Source: Margaritispora aquatica
Taxonomy: Eukaryota; Ascomycota; Leotiomycetes; Helotiales; Discinellaceae
NCBI GenBank assembly: GCA_007644065.1
Contig: VJWN01000014.1
Coordinates: 496,001-560,000 of the forward strand
DNA length: 64,000 bases
Reading direction: 5' to 3'
The notes under the pieces are model-generated. The model saw nothing but the letters and a program-made list of their open reading frames with translations, was not told where the DNA came from and ran no database searches. A program made the translations under genes and the position numbers. Numbering within the stretch: the stretch's first letter is position 1; each line of letters begins with the position of its first letter. Below, piece after piece: positions 1 through 11,587 of the stretch.

Positions 1-1833
1 GCATCCACACCACCCAGTCCGCCCAAATGCGCCATCAACACACCAAAAACATCCGTCTGCTCCCCCATACTCAACCTATCCAGCGCCGGATACGCCAAAC
101 TCGTCCTCCCATTTCCATTCTCAAACAGGATATCCGTCTTAACATCGAATCCAAACCCAGTCACACCATTCACAATTTTGGGCAAGCCCATATCCAACCA
201 CATGTTCTCATCCCAGACTCTCTCACCGTCCGCAAAACTGATCCACGTCTCTTTCACGCGGTCCTGGAACGCCATCTCAGCGGCCTCGTTCTCGGTCCCG
301 CTGAAGATTGCGCCGTCGCCGTGGAGGTACGCGAGATCGAGGGCGTGGGCTGAGACGTTCTGAAAGGGCCCGGTGAATGGGTTCGTTTTCTTGAATCCAT
401 AGCGGTAGATGTTTGTTGCCGAGGGCTTTTTGGCGCGCAGTGCTGACACAAGGGCGTATGGAGGCCGGTAGAAAGCGATGTCTTCAATGAGCTGCAGGAT
501 GTTTTGCTTGAGTTTGTAGAGAGTGATGTTTGCGGGGGCGTCGCGGAGTTGGTATCCTTCTTGTAGAGCTGTTACTTTTTCGTCTGACAGAATTCCATGA
601 AGTGACGAGATGAGAGCGCTCGTTAATGGAGGTGAGGCGGGTTTCGGGACTCCAGCGAGCACGACGCTCACGACTGAGCCTTCTGCGCCCGTGTTACCGA
701 TCATGACGCTGCCGCTTCTTCCACGCGCGAAATTGAATTTCGTGTGCCAGTTTTCAGAAAGAAGAATATCGTCAATCATAGGCACCTGCGTCAGTCCTGC
801 TCGTGGATCTGATGCCGCAAGTGCGGATATCAAATCTTGCACTGGAACGGCTTGGAGTTCTTTCACTGTCTTGACGTTGAGATGGGTCTTGATGGCCTTG
901 AAGACGCCGGATTTGCTGCTGATTGACTCAGGTGTGGTGAGCAGTGGGGCGTCGAGGAGTTGGGACTGCAGAATGCAGCGCGAGAATAAGGGGGTGAGGT
1001 TCGATTGCATCAGTGTTTGCGCGGCTACTGATCCGAATGATTCACCGTATAGAGTGACCTGGTCGTTGGATCCTCCGAAACCGCCGATGTGCTTGGATAT
1101 CCAGGTCAGAGCCAGATGCTGTCCTTGTCAGATGGTTTCTCTAATTGAAGGGGGAACTATTACCATATCATGAAAGCCGAAGTTTCCACCATTGGTCTGA
1201 CCCAGCTCCTGCCTTAGCTCACTGGATCCAATGAATCCCAAAGCAGCAAGGCGATAACTACTCCCATCAGCTCTCGTTCGCTACAGAGAAAGGACTACAA
1301 CTCACTTGATAGCCACATGCACAATCGGCTTCCCGATCGCAACACTTTTGCTAACAAGCGACGCTCCATCACACCACCAATCACTATTCGATCCCGAGAA
1401 ACCTCCTCCGCCATGGATATACACCATGACCGGCAGCGCAAAATCCAGATCCAGATTCAACGGTGGCATCGTCACATTCAAATGCAAGCAGTTGAACTCA
1501 TCAAACACGTCTGGCTGGTTCTTGGGCTGCACTTTCGGAGGCGTCCCAATCAGCACGTCTTCTAACCTTGCCGTTGTGGGTGCTTGCGGGCATTTTGGTC
1601 TGTGGTTGTTAGTTTGTGTGTTGAGGTGGGGAGAAAACGTACCCGTATGCAGTGCTATCGACAGTCTTGGGAAAGATTTCATTTAACGTCGCTTGTGTGA
1701 AGCGAGCCGGTATGTTGCCATATTTTATGCCTCTGAATTGCCAGACACTAGGCGCGCCAGGCGTGGTGAATTTTCGAGATACACCAGTGAAGGTTGTTGC
1801 GAGGCCTGCGTGATTTACAGATGGACTGGACAT
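1..1833 (-). CDS. Type-B carboxylesterase/lipase, 3' end cut by window edge
   Basis: Carboxylesterase type B family (alpha/beta hydrolase), expected to hydrolyse carboxylic esters. Four exons are visible: 1833-1643, 1599-1306, 1257-1164 and 1118 to the edge, all with GT-AG introns of 43-48 nt and consistent phase. The oxyanion-hole segment VYIHGGGGFSG lies in exon 2, the NYRLAALGF and GGNFGFHD blocks in exon 3, and the nucleophile elbow GESFGS with Ser220 in exon 4. No signal peptide is evident at the start MSSPSVNHAG, so a cytosolic enzyme is more likely than a secreted one. The C-terminus, which should hold the catalytic His, is cut off. The family is certain; the substrate cannot be told. 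Confidence 0.9.
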
Positions 1834-2405
1834 GATACTGAAGGTAAATTTTCTAGGAATAAACCAAACAAAGCGTATGAAATATCAAGATGAGGGTGCG
1901 AGACTGTCAAAGAAAGGATCTCGGCTCTACATATACCTCATTGCAGTTTCCGTGTGGCCAACGAAATCACATGCACGAAATCCTTGGCATCGTTCAGCTT
2001 CGCGAAGCAGTAAATGCGCCAACCAAGGGGAATGTCTGTTGGAAAGGCAAGTCTGATGTGAGGGGGTTCTTTGAACGGGTATGCAGTGTAAGCTTACTAA
2101 TCGTGCATCATGCAAGTTGCTGTTTGGAAGCATTGAGATTGAAAGCAATGGAAGATAAGCCAATGGGAAGACCATTAGTTGTTAATGTGGAGAAATCTGA
2201 TTGCCTCCTTTGGGAATAATACCTCGGGAATTTTGACATGGGTAATCAGAGTCTGTGGGAGGGAAAATATATCCAACTTACGATAAGCGAGCTCATCAGG
2301 GGAGGGGCATGGAGGAAACTCGCTTTATTTATCTGTTACTTACGAGCCATTAATCCGGTGCATACCTTCAATCGATATACTCTTCCTTTACACACACAAA
2401 TAGCT
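1834..2405. other. Intergenic, no gene seen
   Basis: Promoter side of the carboxylesterase and 3' side of the phosphodiesterase. Only short unsupported frames and no RNA gene signal. Confidence 0.6.
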
Positions 2406-4008
2406 CTAAAAACCAGAAAGCTCATGAGTATCCTCAGCAACCACACCTCTCAACAACTTCGGATCCAGACCCAATGCTTTCAGAATCGTTGGCGCAAATT
2501 GCTGCGTATGAGTCTGATGGGGATACACTCTCTTCTCAATATTGCTCGCTGAAGCAAAACACGCCACCTTCCTATCATCATCGCTCAAGCCTCCATGCTC
2601 GGCAACCTTCTTGCTACTCGTCGTATAAATGACGCCAACTTGAGGGCGAACAATGATATGCGGCACCGCTGGATCAGTGGCTGGGTTACCGTACCCAAGA
2701 TACGTCAATCTCTCACCAGAGATGATGTCCTGGATCTTGAAGTCATCACGAACGCGATTCAGCTTATCGACCGCGGCATCTGTGTCGCGGATATCCTTGA
2801 GGAAAATCAACGCAATGTCATCAGTCGTGATGAACGCAACGGGCACGCCGATAGCGGCGGGGAAGAGGTGTTGGTCGATCTTCATGTACTTGGTGGGATC
2901 GATAGGGGATTGGCCGTGCTTGCTGGCTACGGTGATTAGGGTGTCGTCGTAGATGTGCTTTGCTTTCAGTGCTGCAACGATCTTCCCGAGTGAGGCATCG
3001 ACGAAATCCATGGCTTGGAGTAGTTTGGGCGTGAACGCGAGAGTGCCAGCTACGTAGCCAGCTGTCTTTTGAGCGACGGATACGGCTTGGAAATTGCCCC
3101 CGAAGAGGGTTGGTGTGCCTGTTAAGGGCTCTTGGACTTCGGAATTGGCGAGCGAGGTGCCGTTGATCCATGCTAAGAAAGAAGCGACATGGAGTGAATC
3201 GTATGCAATAATTTGGGTCAGATTGGTTGCATCAACGCTTGCGATTTCTGAAGAGTCTTGTTAGCATAATCGGTCAGACTGTGAAAGGTTTCTTACCTGG
3301 GAAATAGGCAACTGACAATCCTTTTCCTGATGGACCTCGGACAAAGTCATAAGCAGGGTGTTTATCGGTATAAGCTGTTTGCTTTCCACTTTGGTGAACA
3401 ACCTCATAGATTGTGTTGACACGAATGCGTTGATGAGGATAGGTCCAGGTGCATTTACCACCAATCATAGATTGGGGAAGATTGGCAGGGTTGATGCCGC
3501 CAGAAAACAAGCTCGTAGGTGTATAATCTACGGTCTCATCATACACGACTGTGTTTTGTCAATATCAGTAGTAACAAAATGGGTAGGTCGCCTACCTTCA
3601 GCACCAGCAGGTCCAGAGCAATTCTTGCCAGTTTCAGAATATGGTGCCCAGAATGTGCGATCATACGTATCATCATACCAGAAACCTATCTTCGTTAATA
3701 TCATTCGAGCCAGACTCTCCAGAAAACTGACCTGTGGTTCTTGGGCTAGCACCAGCCACGAATGCTGCAACACCAGGGAAGGAATCCGAAGGCGCCGAAG
3801 CATAGCAGTCTGTGTACTCATAGGCTGTTTTTAACAGCGTCGCGATGGTTGATAGAGGTTTCAGAGCTACGTATTTCTCCACATCAGAAGCGTGAAGTCC
3901 ATCGATGGAGAATGCAGCGACGTGCTTGTACACTTTGTCGTTGTCGGTATTAGCGGCTGCTCGGTTGATGCTGAGAGCGGCGATGAGGGCGAGGGTTTGA
4001 AGATACAT
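2406..4008 (-). CDS. Secreted type I phosphodiesterase/nucleotide pyrophosphatase-like protein
   Basis: Alkaline-phosphatase superfamily, type I phosphodiesterase/nucleotide pyrophosphatase-like, 486 residues. Exons 4008-3732, 3685-3596, 3548-3297 and 3247-2406 join in phase. The start MYLQTLALIAALSINRAAA is a signal peptide, so the product enters the secretory pathway. Likely metal and catalytic residues are the Asp in FSIDGLH, the Ser/Thr position in SDSFPG, the Asp and His in YTDKHPAYDF, SKHGQSPID near the middle of the last exon, and the His in VAEHGGLSDDD. The fold assignment is firm. Whether it cleaves nucleotides, phosphodiesters or another ester cannot be read from sequence. Confidence 0.9.
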
Positions 4009-4677
4009 TATGAGGAGGTGAGTATGATGTCAAAGTTCGCTTGAATGGATGTGGACTCAATATACAAGAATTGAGGGCGCCCTTGCCTTATATTAGCAGA
4101 CAAGTTGATAAACGTTGTATCGCTGAATCAAAATCAAAATTTCCCAGCTCGAGAATAGTGTAAGAGCCTCCAAAATCCAAGTGCAAGAACTATATTCTAC
4201 CTCACTAGCTCCAGCTGGTCATCGTTCTGTAGAGAAAGGCACAAAGAAGAAAATACGAACACGGCATCGTAACGTACCGCATCACGAAGCCAAGCCATCT
4301 CCAGTCATCCAACCTGAAGATGTCATTCATGCAGACAAATTCAACACTACCAGAAACCACATCCTTATTGCTACCGGGTACGCTTTGTGATCACCGAATA
4401 GGAACAAAAGTTTGGGGAGAGTTGTTCGCGGGGAGAAAAGAGAGCCGTTCCACGTGTGCAGTGATGATGGGTGATTGGGACATATTGCGTCGCTAAATAT
4501 TCGTGGCGGTTCGTGCCTGAGACTTGGGGTTGGTGGCGTTGATAAGCTTCTGAGACCCCGAAACGAGTGCTTGATGAACGTGCGGGGAGAGGATTTGCAT
4601 ACAGAATAACCTGCTTGTAGTCTAAGTTGATAGAAGTTGTCCAAACTTTTAGGTGGGTTTGGTATTTTCATTATATT
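4009..4677. other. Intergenic, no gene seen
   Basis: Lies upstream of the phosphodiesterase and downstream of the Fic gene. A 114-codon minus frame at 4327-4671 has no domain-like pattern and was not accepted. Confidence 0.55.
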
Positions 4678-5889
4678 TCAAATAAACTTGTCAACAATGC
4701 CCTTCAAAGTGCGAAATCTTTTTACCGACTTCTTCAAAACCATGACTGCAAGCTCACCAGGCCCTTCCATAGTTTCCGTAGATCTCCTTGCAATACCTAA
4801 ATACTCTGTCCTCTCTGCATCATACTCACCAATATTCACCACCACCCCAGCATACTTGAGTAAGATCGCATTGAGGATCAATCTACACATCCTACCATTC
4901 CCATCCACGAAAGGATGGATGTTCACAAACTCGTTGCAGTACTTTGCTGCAAGCCACATTGGATCAAGAATTCCCTCGTTCTCGGCATCAATCAAATCTT
5001 GATTGTATCTCACAAGCATGCCTTTCATCGCTTGCTTGATCTTGTTTGGTGGCACAAAACAACTATTGCCAGCCATGACCACAACTTTCCTATACTTGCC
5101 ACCATACTCATTGGAAGAAATATCCTTTCCAGAGTCAGATGGAGCATCCACCCCTTTCGTTAAGATTCGATGTGTTTCACACAGAAGCTCTTCAGTCATT
5201 ATCTCGTTATCAATAGCAATTTTCTGAATGATATGCTGAAGTGCTAAAGCATGTTGGATGACTTCTCGACGAGATCGTATGACATGGTCTTTGGCATTAG
5301 GATTTCCATTGTAAATGAGGCTTTGAAGTTTCGAAGCGTAGTATTCGCTTCGCTCGTCAAAGTCTTCTGCTTTGACAGCCTCTCCGTTGAAGATTCTCTC
5401 GCAGATTTTGACAGTCTCAGTCAAGTTAAGTCCGGCCCTCTCAATCAGATTACTCGAGAACACGAGCTCTATCATCGAATTTATCAACTCTTGATTGAGC
5501 GCTTCAGCGACCTTGACATGGGCACATCCTTTCCGAATTTGGTCGATATCATGTGCTACTTCGTCAAAGAGCTGTGAAGGGAGGTTAAAGGGCTGTTCGC
5601 TCGAGTATTGTACATATCCAGCTCTCATCTTGATTGTGAAATTGACTTGCATTGCTGGTGAGGTTCCCTTTGATATGGAATGCCAGTTCGGAAAGCTGGA
5701 AGAGCTAAATGATCTCTTGATAGTGTTTGAAAGGGTGTTGGATTTGGTGGTCGAAATTTCCAGCCCACCAAAAAGATCGGCGAGTGAACCTCTCTTTTTA
5801 CCAGGAGAAGGTTGAGAAGGTGCGTTGGGTTTCTTTGAATTGGAAGGATTCATCCAGGGGAAAGCAGAAAAGTCTTTAGACCCAGACAT
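4678..5889 (-). CDS. Fic-domain protein (probable AMPylase-type transferase)
   Basis: Single-exon 403-residue protein. Residues 325-333 read HPFVDGNGR, the Fic active-site motif HPFx(D/E)GNGR, with all catalytic positions intact. Fic enzymes usually transfer AMP from ATP to hydroxyl groups of target proteins. Residues 1-80 are Ser/Pro-rich and probably disordered; the helical core starts near residue 105. A candidate for the autoinhibitory (S/T)xxxE(G/N) motif is SSNLIER at 145-151, where the last position is Arg instead of Gly/Asn. No membrane segment or TPR is visible, so this is not the HYPE/FICD layout. The start is the only ATG that gives the full N-terminus, and a T-rich leader lies just upstream. 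Confidence 0.9.
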   Translation of the reverse strand: MSGSKDFSAFPWMNPSNSKKPNAPSQPSPGKKRGSLADLFGGLEISTTKSNTLSNTIKRSFSSSSFPNWHSISKGTSPAMQVNFTIKMRAGYVQYSSEQPFNLPSQLFDEVAHDIDQIRKGCAHVKVAEALNQELINSMIELVFSSNLIERAGLNLTETVKICERIFNGEAVKAEDFDERSEYYASKLQSLIYNGNPNAKDHVIRSRREVIQHALALQHIIQKIAIDNEIMTEELLCETHRILTKGVDAPSDSGKDISSNEYGGKYRKVVVMAGNSCFVPPNKIKQAMKGMLVRYNQDLIDAENEGILDPMWLAAKYCNEFVNIHPFVDGNGRMCRLILNAILLKYAGVVVNIGEYDAERTEYLGIARRSTETMEGPGELAVMVLKKSVKRFRTLKGIVDKFI

Positions 5890-6829
5890 GGTGAGATTTG
5901 AATATAGACTCTAGATGTTTTTTCTTTTTTTTTTTTGGCGAATAATGGGAAAGGAACTAACAGTGGAAGAATTATTCTTATATTTATGCAAATGATAGTG
6001 CGCAAAAAACACGAGCACAATGATTCAATCCTAGTGGATCATAATTTTCTACTGATTCATGATGTTCTGGTGAATCATGATATTGGATGACATCACACCT
6101 GGATAGCTACATATTGAATCTTAGGCTATCGGTTGACGCACTCAAGTACTATCTCCATAATTCATTGACACTACTGCAATAGGCGCTCACAGTTAATGCT
6201 ACCACCATGGATTGTTTTTCGGTTGTCTTGGCCATCTAAAGCTGATCAATTATACTTCGTGGGATTTCTAAAATCCTGGATTGTCAAAATACTGAATTTG
6301 AAAGCATGCTTTCAAGTTCAGCAAGAAGGTCTCAGTACGAGGTTCTAAGTTTTGGATACTGGCTATTAGAAATTCGCCTATATTGACAGTGGTGCTAGTC
6401 CGAAAATCCCCACCCCTAAACTGAGAGATTGACAGCAAACTAAATAGTCACAGTAACACAAACATCAATATCAACATCAAAACTTAACTACGACATTAAA
6501 GTAGATCTCACATAGATATCTACCTTATCTAATTTAAGACTCTCAACGACTTCTAGCACTATATTATACTTTATCTACGTACATTCGCACAAAGCAAGCA
6601 AGTAAAGTATCCAGAACTAGGATATTTCCCTACAGAAACAGGCTCGTTATATATTATAACCAAAATCACTATACACAACGGCGATCTCGTTATAGGATAC
6701 AGTGACTCGGTTTCGAGTATAACGAGGTTTTATAAGTAGATTTTCGCTTCGTTCTAATTAATAGTAAAAATAACTATACTACGAGTCTTATGGTGTATCT
6801 TACTATCTTTTATAACGGCTTCGTTATAC

Positions 6830-6831
<2 letters not shown>

Positions 6832-6861
<30 letters not shown>
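6832..6861. repeat. (CT)n microsatellite followed by (TA)n
   Basis: About 15 uninterrupted CT units, then about seven TA units, inside the AT-rich island. Confidence 0.95.
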
Positions 6862-6874
<13 letters not shown>

Positions 6875-7010
6875 AACATCGTATCCGAATCCTTTGTATA
6901 TAAATAAAACAGACCGTGCCCAGGTATTTCGCTACTCTCCTACTATAAATACCTTATTCCCTTTATTCTTTCGTTCTTGTATAAACAATAGGTGCAAAGG
7001 TAGTAGGTTA

Positions 7011-7088
7011 GTAGCAGATCCAAAGGTAGGTCGGTGGCAGATCCGAAAATAATAGATATTGAGATAGGTAGCAGATCCAAAGGTAGGT
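7011..7088. repeat. 21-bp direct repeat pair
   Basis: The same 21 bases, beginning GTAGCAGATCC and ending AGGTAGGT, occur at 7011-7031 and 7068-7088 with no mismatch. A shorter variant containing GGCAGATCC lies between them. Confidence 0.9.
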
Positions 7089-7874
7089 TGGTTATATTAA
7101 GGTCGGTAATAAATCTAGCAGATCTAGCAGATCTAGTAGATCCAAAGGCGGTGGATAGATATATAAAAGTAGTAAATCAAAATGGAGTTTTTTTTCTCTC
7201 GTTATTTTCAATAATAACATTGTTATCAAATATAAACGAATATATACCACGAAATCCGAAAAGTAGCTATAAAAAAAGTCGAATTTCGTCATAATCAAGG
7301 TGAGTATCGTTATATATCTTCAAAATCCCCGTTATTTCTTGTAACGATCGTACTTGTAATATTTCTAAACTTTATGACGAGGTTGTGTTGTTTTTGTAGA
7401 GAAGCAAGTTTGGATGGATGACTTATCTGGATTACAGATTCACAGATTCACAGATTCACCATAGAGTTTTGATTGATTGATCATAGATGATGAGAGGAGT
7501 ATATGTGTGTGTATATTTACATTTACATTTACAGGTGTGTCTGTGTTTGTATCGGTACCATGATAGAAAGATCTTGGTTGACCTGATCTGACTTTGATCT
7601 GATCTGGTCTGGTTTGATCTGATCTGATCTGATTCAATCCACTGTGCTGTTGTGGCCTGTCCATCCATTCGTTCGTTCGTCCATCCAGAAATCCATCCCT
7701 CAAGACATTCGTACATATGTCCTACCATAGTTCACTAATCCAAGCCCGTCCCGTCCCGTCCCGTACAAAAGAAGACAAAAACGCCGCCCTAGATGCTACA
7801 AGATTGCCGCCTCAGAACTCCTCTCACTCCATGAACCTTTCACCTATGCGGCGTGGCAAGAGATATTAGAACAT

Positions 7875-9272
7875 TCAAACCTCTCTCACGCCCTCCCCAG
7901 CAGCAGCACTAGCAGCAGCACCACCACCCTCTCTAATCCGATCAAATTCCTCCCCATTCCCTACAATCCTCCTCAACACCGCCATCTTAGCATCGAACCC
8001 CTCCATCAAAGCTAGCATCTCCTCTTCATCGACTACTCTTCCCTTGCCCTTACTCCCGCCACCAATTCCCATTCCACTCCCAGTCCCGCTCGCACTGCCC
8101 TCCACCCCAGCACCTCCTAATCCTACACCTGCATCACCTGCCTTAAAGCCCTGGACACCCACCCCTTCAATCCTCAACATCAAGCCACCAATCCCGCCTT
8201 CCTTCCCTTCCTCTTGCTGCTGCTGCCCATCCCAAGTCGGCGCACTCCCGATCTCAGCAGATAAGACAGCCCAATTCGGATTCGCGCTCCAGACGCCCTT
8301 GATGCCATCACCAGTCTCATTGACATCCACAATGACGACTCTCTCTTCCCTCTCCACCCTGGCCTTCGCCTTGCCTTTCGAAGATGCTTTCTCCTTGGTC
8401 AGACCAGTATCAAGACTATCGTCCATGTCGTCTGGGCCTTCACCCGTGAACCGAGTGGGATCTATAGACCTGACCAACGCTTCAGTCAAGACGCCGTTCT
8501 CTTCGTCATCGGCGAAGATATAGTGCACGTTTTTGGGGTGAAAGATCCTGCCCCCTTCTTCTGCTGCTCCTGGGCCTCCAGTGGTAGAAATATTCCCAAC
8601 ATCATTGACGAGCGTGAAGAATGGAGCGAAGTTCACTGGTCTTGGGACGGTAGTGGCCTCATGCCCAACTCCAATACCCAGTCCTGCTCCTTCGCCGAGG
8701 AGACTATGCTGCGCGTTCCCCTCCCTCCCCATCTCCCTTTCTTGGTCATGACTTTCTCTCAAACTCGTATTCCCACTGCCACCCCCAATCCCACTACCCA
8801 TCCCCATGCCCATTGCGCTCCCTATCCCGATCCCCATCCCACTCCCACCTTGCCCCCTCTCTCCAACACCCCCAGCACCTCCAACACCCTTAATATCCGC
8901 CACATCCCTCCCATCCCGAAACTCAAACGTAGGCTGCGTCAATATAATGCCGGGACTCAACGGCGTGCCTGCCCCACTTCCATTCCCACTCTCCGTCCTC
9001 CTCGCACTCGTCCTCCTCGGATTCGTGGGTGGTGGAGGAGGCATGGAAAGCGAGTCTTTCCGCTTCGCTTCTGCCTTGCCTGATGCATCTTCACCATCCC
9101 GATCAAAGTGCTCCCCACCAGGCTCCTGGGTGGACGCAGACGCAGACATAGGTACGAAACCAGGTTTCGTGGGAGGAGGGGTAGAAGTAGAGGTGAGAGG
9201 TGGATCTTTCCCCGGAGCAGGAGAGTTGGGTATTGAAGGTGAGGGCGCGGGAGCTTGGGATTGCTGTGACAT
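7875..9272 (-). CDS. Gly/Ser-rich protein of unknown function
   Basis: Single-exon protein of 465 residues; I do not recognise the family. The N-terminal 190 residues are Pro/Ser then Gly/Met-rich low complexity. A compact middle block follows (about residues 205-270) with PRPVNFAPFFTLVNDVGN, GRIFHPKNVHYIFADDEENG and LTEALVRSIDP. A second block, VVIVDVNETGDGIKGVW then NWAVLSAEIGSAPTWDG, looks folded. The end has a short acidic helix around DEEEMLALMEGFDAKMAVLRR. The ordered blocks between disordered Gly-rich stretches argue for a real protein. No membrane segment or signal peptide is visible. Confidence 0.72.
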   Translation of the reverse strand: MSQQSQAPAPSPSIPNSPAPGKDPPLTSTSTPPPTKPGFVPMSASASTQEPGGEHFDRDGEDASGKAEAKRKDSLSMPPPPPTNPRRTSARRTESGNGSGAGTPLSPGIILTQPTFEFRDGRDVADIKGVGGAGGVGERGQGGSGMGIGIGSAMGMGMGSGIGGGSGNTSLRESHDQEREMGREGNAQHSLLGEGAGLGIGVGHEATTVPRPVNFAPFFTLVNDVGNISTTGGPGAAEEGGRIFHPKNVHYIFADDEENGVLTEALVRSIDPTRFTGEGPDDMDDSLDTGLTKEKASSKGKAKARVEREERVVIVDVNETGDGIKGVWSANPNWAVLSAEIGSAPTWDGQQQQEEGKEGGIGGLMLRIEGVGVQGFKAGDAGVGLGGAGVEGSASGTGSGMGIGGGSKGKGRVVDEEEMLALMEGFDAKMAVLRRIVGNGEEFDRIREGGGAAASAAAGEGVREV

Positions 9273-9917
9273 GTTTCGTTTGCTTTGTCCGTTGGTATGT
9301 ATGTGTATGATGGTATTGCTCTCTGGCTTCTAACTCGGCTCAGAGCAGAGAAGCTAAGATGGGGTGAGCAGTGTGTATGGGAGATGACCTGACTGCAGAT
9401 ATGTGGAGAGAGGGTTTGTTGGAATGGAGGCTACCTGATGGTATGATGTACTGCATGTCAAGGACAAGGCTGGATGATGATGATGAAACCAGGCGTGCTG
9501 GGTCAAGTTCCCCGGATCCGATAAGAGCTCTATCTCCTCGTGATTTGCCTCAAACACTAAGTCCAACTTCAACTTCAACTTCGACTTCAACTTGATCCCG
9601 AGTTACCTTAAAGATTCTCATGTAGAATTTCGAATGTAAGATCATCATTACTCTCTCTCTATGTCATCCTCTAGCTGTCGCTAATGATACAAGCGCTCAT
9701 TCGACTGCAATGTTTTATGTACCATCCCCACCAAACCCTCCCATGCCAAAGACTGTACAAAAATTCAACCTAAACGCCCAGCCTTCCATCCAAACCGCCA
9801 ATGCAGTATGATATGGTCTGTGACCGATGAATTTCTTTCCTTTTCGTTCTGCCCGTATGTACTGTGTATCATTATATCCACTCCAGCCCCATTACATCTA
9901 TCAAGAATCCAAGCTTT
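9273..9917. other. Intergenic, no gene seen
   Basis: Promoter of the Gly-rich gene and terminator side of the aspartic protease. A short repeated AACTTC unit occurs near 9565-9595. Confidence 0.6.
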
Positions 9918-11587
9918 CTACAAGAAAGCAAAGAAGCCCCCACCAAGACCCATAAACGCAACCGTCAACCCAGCAACCGCAACCCTTGACCACGCAAATG
10001 GCTCTGGCCCAGCACCTGCGGCGCTCTTGGATGTTGTAGCTGAAGAAGTGGCACCGGATCCGGTAGCTGAAGCTGCGAATCCACTTGCGGCACTGAGACC
10101 AGACGCAGTGGGATTGTAGGTAGGTGCAGCTGATCCGCCGCTCAAGGCGCTTGTGCTGACTCGAGGTACTCCAGTGGCAGTTTGCGTCACGGCAGCATTA
10201 CTACCAGCTGAGACGGCACTTGGAATTGGTGCACCGCTGCTTGCAAATGGGATGACATTGGTGGTGGTAGAGTTGAAGTTGGTTTGCGCGAGAGCGATGC
10301 GGTTGTTGACCAAGTCATAGACAGCATATGCTGATCGAAGGAAGGTGTCGCCTAATAAGATAGGCAAGCTACCTGCAGCTTGAATACCGAGCTGACAAGC
10401 TTGAGCACCATTTTGATATGTTGGAATACGACCATTGGTCAGAACCAAAGGAAGAACCAACTCATTCAATGGAACCTTGATAACTGGACCACCGGCACCT
10501 CCAAATCCGTAATTGAGAGTTCCGGAGTTTTTCGCCAGTGCACAAGGTACAATAACCGCTCCCAGCTGTTGAGAAACAGTAGCACCAAGTTCCTCAAAGA
10601 CTAACGCGGCCACATCATCTGGTAGAAGGGTGATGGTGGTTCCAGAATCCAGGATCGCAGCAGAGACGAAGTTACTGGATGTCAGTTGATCGGTACCGGT
10701 TGAGCTGCTTGCTGAAAGCGAAGTCCATGCAACCGTGAAAGAAGTAATCACGCCTCTTCGAGTGCTAGATTGCACAGGTATGGAGATGAGACTTCCAGTA
10801 TATTTGCCCGTATCAATACCTCCAAAGAGAACTGAGCCAGTGCTAGAGTCTACATAATTAGCGAAATTCCCTGCTTCCTGCTAGAGTACATACCTAAATC
10901 ATTCAACCACAAACTGTATGCCTCTGTAGTAATGAGACCCTGATCAACCATCGCATATGGCAGATTGGCATAAATTGTTCCATTGCCCGAATACACATTG
11001 GCTTCTGAGTTATTGTAGCCAATGCCCATGATACCCGTTCCAATGGTCGTCGTCGAGCCAAGACCCATCTGGAGATTGCTCACACTGGCACCGCCAATGG
11101 TGAAAGTATCCTGAAAATACACGCCTGACGACCCGGAGCCATCCACATACGAGATGTTGAAATCGGCGCCCTCAATGGTATCATACGTCGACGAGGTCGC
11201 CGGATTGAACTGACCATTCGGACATCCTGGGCCTCGACTGGTTGTCGTCTTGCACAACGGCGCCGCAGACGACGGGACCCAGATGTCGGAACTACCGGTA
11301 TCGATCTGCAGCGCGAGTTTCTGACCAGGCGTACCGACGCTCACGTTGGCGAAGTAGAGGCCTTGGGTGCGAGCGTTGGTGAGATCAACTTGGACGGGGG
11401 CGCGGGCTTCAACATCGCGACCCACGACTTCGGCTTCGTATTCTGCTTGGAGATCGAGTTGTCGCCGCGAGAGCTGGGCGATGTGTACGTCGGGGTTGCG
11501 CGCAATGTCGAATTGCACGGTGGCGGAGACGGTAGAGATGGTGGCGAAGAGGGAGAGAGAGAGGAGGGAGGAGATGCGGAGGGCCAT
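9918..11587 (-). CDS. Aspartic protease (pepsin family A1), probable GPI-anchored yapsin type
   Basis: 541 residues from two exons, 11587-10894 and 10849-9918, with a 44-nt intron. Both catalytic aspartates are present: D96 in DTGSSDIWVP and D299 in DSGTTITLL. The start MALRISSLLSL begins a signal peptide; a propeptide containing RR (residues 41-42) precedes the mature domain. The last 90 residues are Ser/Ala/Thr-rich and end in a hydrophobic stretch after a small-residue patch, the pattern of a GPI-attachment signal. This fits yapsin/OPSB-like cell-surface proteases that process or shed wall proteins. Earlier in-frame start codons upstream fall in TAGG-repeat DNA and would place the signal peptide internally, so they were not used. 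Confidence 0.93.

Larger units (their letters stand above)
5890..7874. repeat. AT-rich repeat island between Fic and Gly-rich genes
   Basis: About 2 kb without a credible gene. From about 6450 to 7350 base composition drops to strongly AT-rich. It contains a CT microsatellite (6832-6861) running into a TA run, a perfect 9-bp inverted repeat CTCGTTATA/TATAACGAG (6686-6694 and 6718-6726), an exact 21-bp direct repeat (7011-7031 and 7068-7088), a triplicated short GATCTAG unit near 7120-7142 and a GATCTG run near 7590-7630. This looks like eroded repetitive or transposon DNA. No terminal repeats or transposase could be found. Confidence 0.55.

Noticed and set aside
610..1173. 187-codon plus-strand frame
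   Set aside because: It is the antisense shadow of the carboxylesterase exons, which carry the conserved motifs.
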